Notes: generated by a model not told the origin, from the letters alone. 10,804 nucleotides of DNA from DATFLK01 sp035267815 (GCA_035267815.1 DATFLK010000046.1:1-10804); one strand, 5' to 3'; positions 1 to 7,973 are shown, counted from the stretch's first letter. Numbers and translations: made by a program.

Positions 1-1834
1 AAAAGGAGAGGTAGTCGAGCCTCTCCTGCTTGTCGATATGATCGACCGCAAAGGCGATATCATCAGCCAACTCCTTCAACAGTTGCATCTCCTCGGTGTG
101 GAAGAAATTCTCCACGTCGGAGTAGAGGGCAAGTACGCCCACTGCCTCATCGGCAAGCATGATGGGAATCACCGCCATCGACTTGATACCGGCCTCGCCA
201 TACCTATCGCCGAATACGACTCTGGGGTCATTTTGAGAATCGTTGGCCACCACGGCATGACGCTCCTGAACAGCCCGGCCGCACATGGTCGTCGACGCCC
301 CCTCGTTCGTAGAGAGAATATCGTGAATGGCACCCATCAGCTCGGAGTCCTTGCCGGACGAAGCCACCGGGACAATATGTTTCTGCTCAGGTTCCACCAT
401 GGCGATCATTGCCATTGGGAATCCGCCCGCTTCGGTAGCTATCTTGCAAGCCTCCCGAAACAGCTTGTTACGATCCCGAACGCGCACGATCAACATATTG
501 ATCTGGCTGAGTACCAGAAGAACCCGGTTCAAGCCCTTGATCCGGTTCTCGATCACCTTGTGCTCCGTAATGTCCTGCATGGCGCCGCGCACCCGTACCA
601 CCTGCCCGTTCTGCACGTCGGGGGTGCATATCGTGCGCACCCATTTCCTGTTTCCCGAAGCGGTGACCAGTTCCAGCTCAAGGTCATAGGGTTTCCCATG
701 CTCGACAGCATCATGCAGTGCGGCCTCGATCCTTTTTCGATCCTCACCCTGGAAGAAGCTCAAGCCAAACGGCGCACTGGTGGGAAGCGAGGGATCAACT
801 TCGTGGATACGCGCGGTCTCTTCCGTCCATGTCCCCTCCCCAGTTCGAGGGTCAAACCCCCAACCTCCGATACGCGCCATGGCACTCATCTCAGTCAGCA
901 GACTGTCCTGCTCACGAAGCTGATGTTCGTATCTTCTGCGTTTGGTAATATCGCGGAAGTACCAGACGCGCCCGTAGTATTTGCCATTCGCGTTAATAAT
1001 CGGGGCGGAATAGCGATCGACAATCCGGCCATCCTTCAGCTGGAGTTCCTCATAGCTTTTCTCTTCAGGGTGAGCGTAGAGGTACTTGATCCGGTCAAGG
1101 AACGCCTCAGTATCCTCGACCAGCTCCAGCACGGCATGCAAAACCACCTCATCCGGACCTGCATCGACCATGGATCCCGGAAGACCCCATAAATCGAGGA
1201 ATTGATGGTTGTAGGAGAGTATTCTGCCATCCTCGCCGACGATCAGGATGGCATCCAGCGAGGTCTCCTGCTGTGTTTTCAGGATCATGTTCCTGAAGCT
1301 GATCTCCTCCTCGATCGCCTTTCTTTCGGCGACCTCCTGTTCAAGAGTGCGATTCGCCGTCTCAAGCTCCTCCATCTTCTTTTCGAGCTTATGAACGAGT
1401 CTTTCGTTATAGTGTTTGAGGCTCTCCTCCTCATCTCCGGCAGGGCTCTGCGGTCGCGCCGCCGTCGCCCGCCCTTCCACCTCGCGAAGGGTGGCAACGA
1501 ACTGATCCGGTTCGGTCGGTTTCACCATATATGCATCGGCACCCAGCTCGAATGCGAGCCGTTCATCGGCCTTGTCCGTATAAGTTGCGCTATAGACTAT
1601 GAAGGGGATATGCATAAGCCGCTTATCCCGCTTCCAGTGACGCAGTAGCGTATAGCCATCCATGACAGGCATCAGCAGATCGGAGATGAGCACATCCGGT
1701 GGGGACTTCCGGGCCAACTCCAAGGCTTCGGCACCATGACCGGCAAAATCAACCGTATACCCTTGGCTCTCCAGCATCACCTGCAGGTAGTAGCGGTTGT
1801 CATCCCTGTCGTCGACTATCAGTACACGCTTCAT
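1..1834 (-). CDS. Receiver-PAS-PAS-GAF signalling protein, 3' end outside window (probable diguanylate cyclase)
   Basis: 611 residues are visible with no stop. A receiver domain spans residues 1-120, with acidic pair D8/D9, phosphoacceptor D52 (ISDLLMP), S82 and K105 (VKP). A charged coiled coil follows (about 134-182), then PAS (about 180-300, ending YFRDIT), a PAS_3-type PAS (about 312-425, ending MQDIT) and GAF (about 435-600). The visible protein ends in QERLDYLSF, wording that in many PAS/GAF-GGDEF proteins directly precedes DPLTGLPNR. I therefore infer a GGDEF domain (perhaps GGDEF-EAL) beyond the left edge, but cannot see it. The ATG at 1834 overlaps the upstream receiver's TGA by four bases (ATGA), with GAGAGGG just upstream, so translation is coupled. 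Its D52 is a natural target of the kinase two genes upstream. No membrane segment is seen. A kinase output is the main alternative. Confidence 0.85.
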   Translation of the reverse strand, partial: MKRVLIVDDRDDNRYYLQVMLESQGYTVDFAGHGAEALELARKSPPDVLISDLLMPVMDGYTLLRHWKRDKRLMHIPFIVYSATYTDKADERLAFELGADAYMVKPTEPDQFVATLREVEGRATAARPQSPAGDEEESLKHYNERLVHKLEKKMEELETANRTLEQEVAERKAIEEEISFRNMILKTQQETSLDAILIVGEDGRILSYNHQFLDLWGLPGSMVDAGPDEVVLHAVLELVEDTEAFLDRIKYLYAHPEEKSYEELQLKDGRIVDRYSAPIINANGKYYGRVWYFRDITKRRRYEHQLREQDSLLTEMSAMARIGGWGFDPRTGEGTWTEETARIHEVDPSLPTSAPFGLSFFQGEDRKRIEAALHDAVEHGKPYDLELELVTASGNRKWVRTICTPDVQNGQVVRVRGAMQDITEHKVIENRIKGLNRVLLVLSQINMLIVRVRDRNKLFREACKIATEAGGFPMAMIAMVEPEQKHIVPVASSGKDSELMGAIHDILSTNEGASTTMCGRAVQERHAVVANDSQNDPRVVFGDRYGEAGIKSMAVIPIMLADEAVGVLALYSDVENFFHTEEMQLLKELADDIAFAVDHIDKQERLDYLSF

Positions 1835-2214
1835 GCATCCCTCTCCGAACCGGACAGGAAGACCTCGACCTGCGTCACGAATGTTTCGGGGTCTATGGGC
1901 TTCTCAAGGTAGCCGTCGCACCCCGCAACGATGCACTTCTCCCGGTCCCCGACCATGGCATAAGAGGTTACCGCCACGATCGGCGTATGCTGCAGCACAG
2001 CGATCTGACGCAGAGCCCGGGCGACCTCGTAGCCGTCCATCAGGGGCAACTGGATATCGAGGAGGATCAGGTCCGGTTTCAGCAATGGAGCCCGCTCTAT
2101 GGCACTCGGCCCATCCTGGACAGAGACCACGTGATACCCCTGCTTTTCGAGCAGGAAGGTGGTCAGGTAGCGGTTCTGTTCATTATCCTCGACCAGGAAA
2201 ACCGTCCGTCTCAT
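1831..2214 (-). CDS. Stand-alone CheY/DivK-like response regulator
   Basis: A 127-residue protein consisting of a single receiver domain. E9/D10 form the acidic pocket, D53 (LLDIQLP) is the phosphoacceptor, T83 is the switch residue and K105 (EKP) the conserved lysine. The motif VEDNEQNR resembles DivK and receivers of hybrid kinases. It has no output domain, so it probably acts by protein contact or as a phosphate shuttle or sink between the kinase and the larger receiver protein downstream. Its ATG overlaps the kinase stop by four bases (ATGA), with GGAAGG six bases upstream as Shine-Dalgarno. Its own TGA overlaps the next start in the same way. Family assignment is secure; partners are inferred from the operon. 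Confidence 0.93.
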   Translation of the reverse strand: MRRTVFLVEDNEQNRYLTTFLLEKQGYHVVSVQDGPSAIERAPLLKPDLILLDIQLPLMDGYEVARALRQIAVLQHTPIVAVTSYAMVGDREKCIVAGCDGYLEKPIDPETFVTQVEVFLSGSERDA

Positions 2215-5093
2215 GACACACCTTCCAGTTGCGCGGGCAACAATACCGTAAACGTGCTCCCTTTCGACGGCTCGCTCTCCACAGATATCTCGCCCTCAAG
2301 CAACTGCGCGAGCCGCTGACAGATCGCCAACCCGAGTCCGGTTCCCTCGTGCTGCCGTGCAATACTGCCATCTATCTGATGGAAGGGCCTGAACAGGGTT
2401 GCAAAATCGCCCGTTTCAATGCCAATCCCTGTATCGGTGATCTCGAAACGGAGTGGCGACAGGGTGCCATCGCCCTGCGGCCGCCCCCCGCCGACACGAA
2501 CGGAAACCATCCCCTCTTCGGTGAACTTGATCGCATTGTTGATCAGGTTGAGAAGGATCTGCTCCACCCTTCTGCGATCGCTCCGCATGGTCTCGAGTTC
2601 GGTCGTGATCGTGGTATTCAGCTGTATGCCCTTCCTTTCGGCCATCGGCCGCATCGAGGAGATCACACGATCAAGGGAGCCGCGCAAATCGAACGATTCG
2701 GTACGGATCTGCAGCTGATTCGCCTCGATTTTCGAGATGTCGAGCACATCGTTGATCAGCTCCAGAAGGTGACGCGCGCTCTGTTGCACCATCTCGAGCT
2801 GCTTGGACTGCTCCTCCGTTAAGGGGCCGGCCATGCCATTGAGCACGGTGCTGGTAAACCCGATAATGGAGTTGAGCGGTGTGCGCAATTCATGCGACAT
2901 GGTGGCAAGGAAACGGGATTTCACCTCGTCCGCAGATTCGGCACGAACCAGCGCCTCTCGAAGCTCGGCGGTACGGAGTGCCACCTGCCTTTCGAGCGAT
3001 TCATTGAGATCACGTAACGCATGCTCGGCCTGTTTCCGTTCCGTAATATCCAGAATAGCTCCTGTAAGCCTCAGCGGATTACCCTCCGCATCCCGCTCTA
3101 GGTTGCCCATCTCGTAAACCCAACGCACCTCACCATCTTTCCTGACAACCCGGTATTCCAGTTCCAATTCCTCTTCACCGTTGATGGCTCGCTGTTGCGC
3201 CTGACGCAGCATGGCCTGATCAGCGGGATGGACCACCTCCATAAATGCCTCGTAATTTGGCATCGATTCGGAAGGGGTAATACTGAGAATACGGTAGGTT
3301 TCATCCGACCAGGCCAACCGATGACGAACCAGATCGTTCTCCCAGCTCCCCAAGTGGGCAATCCGCTGGGCCATGGCCAAGTTCTCTTCACTCGAGCGCA
3401 ATCTGGATTCGATTCGTTTCCGTCTGGAGATATCGAAGCCCATCATAATGAGGCATGGCTCTCCGTTGATCACCACCCTTCTTCCGGTTAGCAAATAGGG
3501 GTTCGATCTACCTTTACGGCTGATCAGAGATGAATCCGTGGAGGCCTCGCCCTGTTCAAGAATGGCTGAAATACTTTGCTGGATGGAAGGCCTGTCTTCC
3601 TTGGCAAAAAAGTCAAGCGGTTGCATCATCTCAATCTCGCTGCCCGAGTAACCCGTAAGTGTCTCCAGATTCCTGTTCCAGCGAAGAAGATTCCCACGTT
3701 GATCGAAAAAAAGAACGATGCCCGGCATGCTTTCGATAATAGTGTCGGAAAAGGCTCTCTCGCGCGCAGCCCGAATCTCTGCCTGCCGCCTCTTCTCCTC
3801 GCGCGCAAAACTCTCTACGGCAAACGAGATATCGCTGACTATCTCTTCCAGCAATATAACCACGTCACCGTGGAAGAAATTACGCTCATGGGTGTAGACA
3901 GAGAGCACACCGCATAGCTGACTCTGCTTCCATATCGGGAACACAGCGTAGGCAAGAAGGTCAGCAGTTTTGCCGCCCTCCAGATGCGGATGGCCGTAGA
4001 CATCGTTCGATATATCGTTGCATATGTGCCTTTGCCTTGTACTAAACACCCTGCTCCAGAAAATATCCTTTCCCTTCCCTTTCAAGGGAAACTCAGCACC
4101 AAGGAGTTCATTATATGCCCCTCCGTGCCCCGCTACCGGCACTAGAAGGTGCTGTTCAGGGTCATATCGCCCAAACCATGCCAGATGGAACCCCCCATAT
4201 TCGACTAATATTCGGCATACAAACTGCAGCAGCTTGTCATGGTCGCTGGTGCGTACAATTTCCTGATTGATCTGGCCGAGCGCGGCGTACAGACGTGACA
4301 TGCGAGCCGCATCACGCTGCCGTTCCTTGAGAGGCGAGATATCACGAGCGATTTTCGAGGCACCAATAATCCTCCCTCTGGCATCCTTGATAGGAGAAAT
4401 TGTCACCGATACATCGATAAACCGTCCGTCTTTTGTCTGTCGTATCGTTTCGAAATGGCTTATTTTTTTTCCTTTCCTGAGCTCTCCCAGGATATGATCC
4501 TCTTCATCCAATCGATCATTCGGAATCAGCCGTTTTATCGAGGTTCCCACCATCTCTTCAGCCGTATAACCAAAAATTTTCTCCGCCCCGGAGTTCCAGC
4601 TACTGATGATTCCATTCAAATCCTTGCCTATAATTGCATCATCAGATGACTCGACGATGGCTGCCAGACGAGCAGAATCGACAGACGATTGCTCCGGTCC
4701 GATTGTGGGACGAAGAGTCCACATAAAGTCGCCGCATGGCATCTTTGCTAAGATCCCATCAAGGAATTGGACGGAGCCATCCTTGCACCGAAACGGTATG
4801 GATTCCTGATGTTCTTTTTCCTCTGGTTGGGACTTATCAGGGAATTCACCAACATGAGCGCCTTTTATGGCTGTAGCGATATCCCGAAAAGATACTCCCA
4901 CGATTTCTTCACGTTCATATCCGAGCAGCTCACATGCCACAGGATTCGCGTCAAGAATGTGTCCCTCTCCGCTTTCGATGAGGACGGCATCCGATACATG
5001 CTCCAAAAGGACTCTATAATACGTTTCAACCTTCATCCGGGACGGGAGTTCCACTTCAACATCACGACGATTTTTTTCAGTCCTGCTTGCCAT
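2211..5093 (-). CDS. Soluble multi-PAS/GAF sensor histidine kinase
   Basis: With the ATG at 5093 the protein has 960 residues. The order is PAS (about 24-130), PAS (140-255), GAF (265-430), PAS (446-560), PAS_3-type PAS (570-690, ending LDITERK), a helical linker, then HisKA with H734 in FLATMSHELRTPLN and HATPase_c with N853 (NLINNAIKF), D887 (DTGIGI) and G917 (GTGLGL). All kinase boxes are intact. There is no transmembrane segment or attached receiver, so it should be a cytoplasmic kinase that phosphorylates separate receivers, two of which follow in the operon. The frame stays open to a TTG at 5171, but that codon overlaps the promoter -35/-10 region. ATG 5093 lies just after AAGGAATAGGT and starts a normal hydrophilic leader (MASRTEKNRR). 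ATG 5117 is possible but has no Shine-Dalgarno. Signals sensed are unknown. Confidence 0.92.
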   Translation of the reverse strand: MASRTEKNRRDVEVELPSRMKVETYYRVLLEHVSDAVLIESGEGHILDANPVACELLGYEREEIVGVSFRDIATAIKGAHVGEFPDKSQPEEKEHQESIPFRCKDGSVQFLDGILAKMPCGDFMWTLRPTIGPEQSSVDSARLAAIVESSDDAIIGKDLNGIISSWNSGAEKIFGYTAEEMVGTSIKRLIPNDRLDEEDHILGELRKGKKISHFETIRQTKDGRFIDVSVTISPIKDARGRIIGASKIARDISPLKERQRDAARMSRLYAALGQINQEIVRTSDHDKLLQFVCRILVEYGGFHLAWFGRYDPEQHLLVPVAGHGGAYNELLGAEFPLKGKGKDIFWSRVFSTRQRHICNDISNDVYGHPHLEGGKTADLLAYAVFPIWKQSQLCGVLSVYTHERNFFHGDVVILLEEIVSDISFAVESFAREEKRRQAEIRAARERAFSDTIIESMPGIVLFFDQRGNLLRWNRNLETLTGYSGSEIEMMQPLDFFAKEDRPSIQQSISAILEQGEASTDSSLISRKGRSNPYLLTGRRVVINGEPCLIMMGFDISRRKRIESRLRSSEENLAMAQRIAHLGSWENDLVRHRLAWSDETYRILSITPSESMPNYEAFMEVVHPADQAMLRQAQQRAINGEEELELEYRVVRKDGEVRWVYEMGNLERDAEGNPLRLTGAILDITERKQAEHALRDLNESLERQVALRTAELREALVRAESADEVKSRFLATMSHELRTPLNSIIGFTSTVLNGMAGPLTEEQSKQLEMVQQSARHLLELINDVLDISKIEANQLQIRTESFDLRGSLDRVISSMRPMAERKGIQLNTTITTELETMRSDRRRVEQILLNLINNAIKFTEEGMVSVRVGGGRPQGDGTLSPLRFEITDTGIGIETGDFATLFRPFHQIDGSIARQHEGTGLGLAICQRLAQLLEGEISVESEPSKGSTFTVLLPAQLEGVS

Positions 5094-5160
5094 AGTTCGA
5101 CCTATTCCTTGGCTCATTTGACGTGCTACAGAGGACTTCAAAAGAAGTAATACAAGATAT

Positions 5161-5190
5161 TGTATAGTCAATCCGGATTTAATTAGTCAA
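5161..5190 (-). promoter_or_regulatory. Sigma70-like promoter of the kinase operon
   Basis: Read on the minus strand, a -35 hexamer TTGACT (5190-5185) and a -10 TATACA (5166-5161) are separated by 18 bases in a very AT-rich stretch. Transcription would begin near 5154, about 60 bases before the ATG at 5093. This makes the TTG at 5171 unlikely as a start, because it would lie upstream of the transcript. The -35 matches the consensus at five of six bases and the -10 at four or five. Prediction by eye only. Confidence 0.5.
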
Positions 5191-5205
5191 GTATAAGTGT
5201 ATACT
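5190..5205. promoter_or_regulatory. Perfect dyad in the divergent intergenic region
   Basis: AGTATA, four bases, then TATACT: a perfect 6+6 inverted repeat. It touches the upstream edge of the kinase -35 element and lies 5' of TATAAT (5216-5221), a candidate -10 for the divergent lipoprotein gene that has no convincing -35. The placement suits an operator affecting either or both transcripts. AT-rich DNA makes short dyads common, so regulation is only inferred. Confidence 0.3.
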
Positions 5206-5333
5206 CTAATTGTTATATAATATTATAAGGTCAATTGAGGGGCGCACTCTCCCGGATACCCATTCGCGTTCAGTCACACCGGTGACTAGGCTAGCCCTGT
5301 TTGCTACGAATTACCCGCCTAGGAGGTTTCTCA

Positions 5334-5942
5334 ATGAAGAAAGGTATCTTATTGCTTCTGCTCGGCACGGCGTTCGTCGCCTGCGCCAAAAGCCCCGGCA
5401 ACCAGGAGACCGGCTACAAGGGCATTCCGTGGGGGGTCGACGTCCAGACGGTGGCTAAACAGTTGAACGCGGCACCGGATGTCTCGAAGGTAGATTCACT
5501 CTTCGGCAATGACGACCGGCAGCTTCCGAGGGCCAAGATACTGCTGAAGCAGGGTTTCTCGAAGCTCGTAACCGGGAAGACCGGCAGCGATCCTGACAGC
5601 ATCGACGCGCTCAAGCATCTCAGCCGTCTTGATGCTGGCGATTCGAGCTACTGCCTCTTCTTCAGAGGGAGGTTTGGCATGGCACTTCAGGAGACTCCGG
5701 CAAAGCACTATCAGACCGATCACACGCGGCTGATGAAGCGCTACGGAGTCATCGACAAGAAGGTGCAGTATCGAGCAAACGTGCGCGAATCCGCCTACTT
5801 GGTCCAGTGGCATGACGCGGACGGCATCATCATCCTGGCCCGCGAAATCTACGGGGACGATCCGGCGCACCAGCACACCGACACACAGATCATCCACATG
5901 GACAAGAAGCTGTTCGACACCGTCTCAAGCCAGTTGAAATGA
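5334..5942 (+). CDS. Small predicted lipoprotein of unknown function
   Basis: A 202-residue protein. Residues 1-17 look like a lipoprotein signal: MKK, a run of leucines, then FVAC, so C17 would be lipidated. FVAC is a slightly unusual lipobox because F replaces the usual L at -3. Residue +2 is alanine, so no Asp inner-membrane retention signal is seen. The start is set by AGGAGG at 5321-5326, seven bases before ATG 5334; an earlier in-frame ATG at 5301 would add eleven residues in front of the signal. The mature part opens with YKGIPWG (28-34), a phrase I associate with small uncharacterised envelope proteins. The C-terminal half has a conserved-looking SYCLFFRGRFG (105-115) and ends soluble. 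I do not recognise a family or function. Its stop overlaps the cupin start (ATGA), so the two are coupled. Confidence 0.8.
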   Translation: MKKGILLLLLGTAFVACAKSPGNQETGYKGIPWGVDVQTVAKQLNAAPDVSKVDSLFGNDDRQLPRAKILLKQGFSKLVTGKTGSDPDSIDALKHLSRLDAGDSSYCLFFRGRFGMALQETPAKHYQTDHTRLMKRYGVIDKKVQYRANVRESAYLVQWHDADGIIILAREIYGDDPAHQHTDTQIIHMDKKLFDTVSSQLK

Positions 5943-6634
5943 TGACACATCAAGTCACGGAAGGTGAAAACCCGGCTGTAAACCTGAACATGGATCTCGC
6001 CGAACGGGTCGTCATCGAGACCGGTAACATGGCATGGCAGCCGAGCCCCGTCGAAGGGATCGAACGCAAACCGCTGGCGCGCGAGAAGACCGAATCGGGG
6101 CACGCCACCAGCATCGTCCGCTACGCCGCCGGCGCCCGCTTTGCATCCCACACCCACCCTCGAGGGGAAGAGGTCTTCGTGCTCGACGGCGTCTTCTCCG
6201 ACCAGAGCGGTGACTACCCGGCTGGAAGCTATATACGCAACCCGGCTGGCAGCACCCATGCCCCTTACAGCGAGCCCGGTTGCACGCTTTTCGTCAAGCT
6301 GGGGCAATTCGCCGACGGGGATAGCGAGACGGTGCGTATCGACACGAATCGGGCGCCGTGGCTACCCGGCCAGGGCGGGCTCGAGGTGATGCCGCTGCAC
6401 GACTTCGGGGTAGAGCACACGGCACTGGTCAAATGGCCTGCCAACGAACGCTTTCAGCCTCACCGTCATTTCGGTGGCGAGGAGATTCTAGTGCTATCCG
6501 GCACCTTCATGGACGAGTATGGCGCCTACCCGCCGCTGACCTGGCTGCGCAATCCGCACATGAGCCAGCACCACCCCTTCGTTGAGGAGGAGACGATAAT
6601 CCTCGTCAAGGTCGGCCACCTGCCCGTCGACTGA
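5939..6634 (+). CDS. ChrR-like double-cupin protein
   Basis: A 231-residue protein with two tandem cupin domains of the ChrR type. Cupin 1 has H71-x-H73-x3-E77 and H107; cupin 2 has H175-x-H177-x3-E181 and, by internal alignment, H211. Each domain therefore keeps a complete His/His/Glu/His metal site, typically Zn, Fe or Mn in this superfamily. The repeats also share GEEVFVLDG / GEEILVLSG and the [IL]RNP turn. ChrR proteins include anti-sigma factors, but the zinc-binding anti-sigma N-terminus is absent here and no sigma factor gene is adjacent. A small metal-dependent enzyme or sensor is as likely. No signal peptide, so it should be cytoplasmic. ATG 5939 overlaps the lipoprotein stop by four bases with no good Shine-Dalgarno, implying coupling; the ATG at 5942 is an alternative. 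It converges on purT with 22 bases between stops. Confidence 0.88.
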   Translation: MMTHQVTEGENPAVNLNMDLAERVVIETGNMAWQPSPVEGIERKPLAREKTESGHATSIVRYAAGARFASHTHPRGEEVFVLDGVFSDQSGDYPAGSYIRNPAGSTHAPYSEPGCTLFVKLGQFADGDSETVRIDTNRAPWLPGQGGLEVMPLHDFGVEHTALVKWPANERFQPHRHFGGEEILVLSGTFMDEYGAYPPLTWLRNPHMSQHHPFVEEETIILVKVGHLPVD

Positions 6635-6656
6635 ACGCCTTAACAGCGCAACGCCC

Positions 6657-7847
6657 CTAGAGTGAGACCTTGATGGCTCCAGCCGTGGCTTCGGCCTTGC
6701 GGCGTGCCTCCACGACATCCTCGCCGCGCGCCAGTGCCACGGCCATGCGGCGCTTGCCGCATATCTCCGGTTTGCCGAAGAGCCGAAGCTGCGTGTCCGG
6801 CTCGGAAAGCGCCGTCTCAAGCCCGCCGAACGAGGCCTGTGAGGAGCTACCCTCCACCACCAGAGGACAGGAGGCGGCCGGACCTAAGAGACTGATGGTA
6901 GGGATCGGGAGCCCGAGAATGGCGCGCGCATGCAGAGCGAACTCGGAAAGGTCCTGCGAGATAAGCGTGACCATGCCGGTATCGTGCGGCCGGGGCGAGA
7001 CTTCGCTGAAGATCGCCGCATCACCCCGGACGAACATCTCCACGCCGAAGATACCATAGCCGCCCAATTCATCGGTAATCTTGAGCGCAATATTCTGAGC
7101 ACTTTCGAGAGCAGAACCGGACATCGGCTGCGGTTGCCACGATTCGCGGTAATCGCCGTCAACCTGCAGATGACCGATGGGAGCGCAGAAGGCGGTGCCG
7201 CCGGCATGGCGGACGGTCAGCAGCGTGATCTCGTAGTCGAAATCGATAAAGCCCTCGACGATCACCTTCCCCTTGCCGGCACGGCCACCCTCTTGGGCAT
7301 AGTCCCACGCCTTATGAATATCGGCTGCATCTCGAATCACCGACTGACCCTTGCCCGAGGAACTCATAATCGGCTTGACCACGCAGGGCACTCCCATCTC
7401 CGAAACTGCAGCCTCGAAACCCTCGAAATCGGCGGCGAAACGATAGGGCGAAGTCGGCAGACCCAGCTCCTCGGCGGCCAGCCGGCGGATACCCTCACGG
7501 TTCATGGTCAGTTGCGTGGCGCGCGCCGTCGGGATCACGTTGAAGCCCTCCGTCTCAAGCTCGGCCAGCGTGTCCGTGGCGATCGCCTCGACCTCCGGCA
7601 CGATCATGTGCGGCCGTTCCGTTTCGATCAGATTGCGCAGGGCCTCGCCGTTCAGCATGTCGATGACGTGAGAGCGGTGCGCCACCTGCATCGCCGGCGC
7701 GTGGGCATAGCGGTCCACGGCGATCACCTCGACCCCGAGTCGTTGCAGTTCGATAACCACCTCTTTGCCCAACTCCCCGGAGCCGAGCAGCATCACCCGT
7801 ATCGCCGCGGGCGTCAGCGGTGTACCGATTCGAACCTCTGCTGCCAT
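6657..7847 (-). CDS. purT: Formate-dependent phosphoribosylglycinamide formyltransferase (GAR transformylase 2)
   Basis: PurT makes N-formyl-GAR from GAR, formate and ATP, a folate-independent alternative to PurN in purine synthesis. The protein has 396 residues, compared with 392 in E. coli as I recall, and is colinear with it. Visible landmarks are the N-terminal LLGSGELGKEV (20-30), the lid/P-loop MSSSGKGQ (161-168) following K158, GDYRESWQPQ (231-240), the Mg-ligand glutamates E270 and E282 (FGVE and FSEVSPRPHDTG) and the C-terminal LFGKPE. It belongs to the ATP-grasp superfamily. The frame is open to 8042, but GGGAGGG at 7855-7861, seven bases before ATG 7847, sets the start, and the extra upstream residues do not resemble PurT. 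It appears monocistronic and is divergent from the small membrane protein genes. Cytoplasmic. Confidence 0.97.
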   Translation of the reverse strand: MAAEVRIGTPLTPAAIRVMLLGSGELGKEVVIELQRLGVEVIAVDRYAHAPAMQVAHRSHVIDMLNGEALRNLIETERPHMIVPEVEAIATDTLAELETEGFNVIPTARATQLTMNREGIRRLAAEELGLPTSPYRFAADFEGFEAAVSEMGVPCVVKPIMSSSGKGQSVIRDAADIHKAWDYAQEGGRAGKGKVIVEGFIDFDYEITLLTVRHAGGTAFCAPIGHLQVDGDYRESWQPQPMSGSALESAQNIALKITDELGGYGIFGVEMFVRGDAAIFSEVSPRPHDTGMVTLISQDLSEFALHARAILGLPIPTISLLGPAASCPLVVEGSSSQASFGGLETALSEPDTQLRLFGKPEICGKRRMAVALARGEDVVEARRKAEATAGAIKVSL

Positions 7848-7960
7848 GCATCTACCCTCCCGATCGAGATCGATGGCATGACTGTATCGCCTTCCGCCGG
7901 GGAATCCACAGGGCAGGACTTCTGCTGATACGAAGGTCGCCGTAAAGAGAGATGACTTCG

Positions 7961-7973
7961 GTAGATTATCTAC
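7961..7973. promoter_or_regulatory. Perfect 13-base palindrome between purT and small membrane protein genes
   Basis: GTAGATTATCTAC is a perfect 6+1+6 palindrome about 115 bases upstream of the purT start and 165 bases upstream of the first small ORF. It does not resemble the E. coli PurR operator. It could be an operator for either divergent transcript, but there is one copy only and no regulator nearby, so function is a guess. Confidence 0.3.

Noticed and set aside
38..1192. Long plus-strand ORF (384 codons) at the left edge
   Set aside because: It is antisense to a clear receiver-PAS-PAS-GAF coding frame, which is continuous across the whole stretch and has recognisable motifs.
4260..4680. 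FixL- or Dos-like haem-binding PAS in the kinase (second PAS contains EDHILGEL)
   Set aside because: In my hand alignment the histidine falls about two residues away from the haem-ligating histidine of FixL and EcDos, so haem binding is not supported.
6930..7928. Plus-strand ORF of 332 codons
   Set aside because: It lies antisense to purT, which matches a known family end to end. The plus-strand translation has no recognisable domain.
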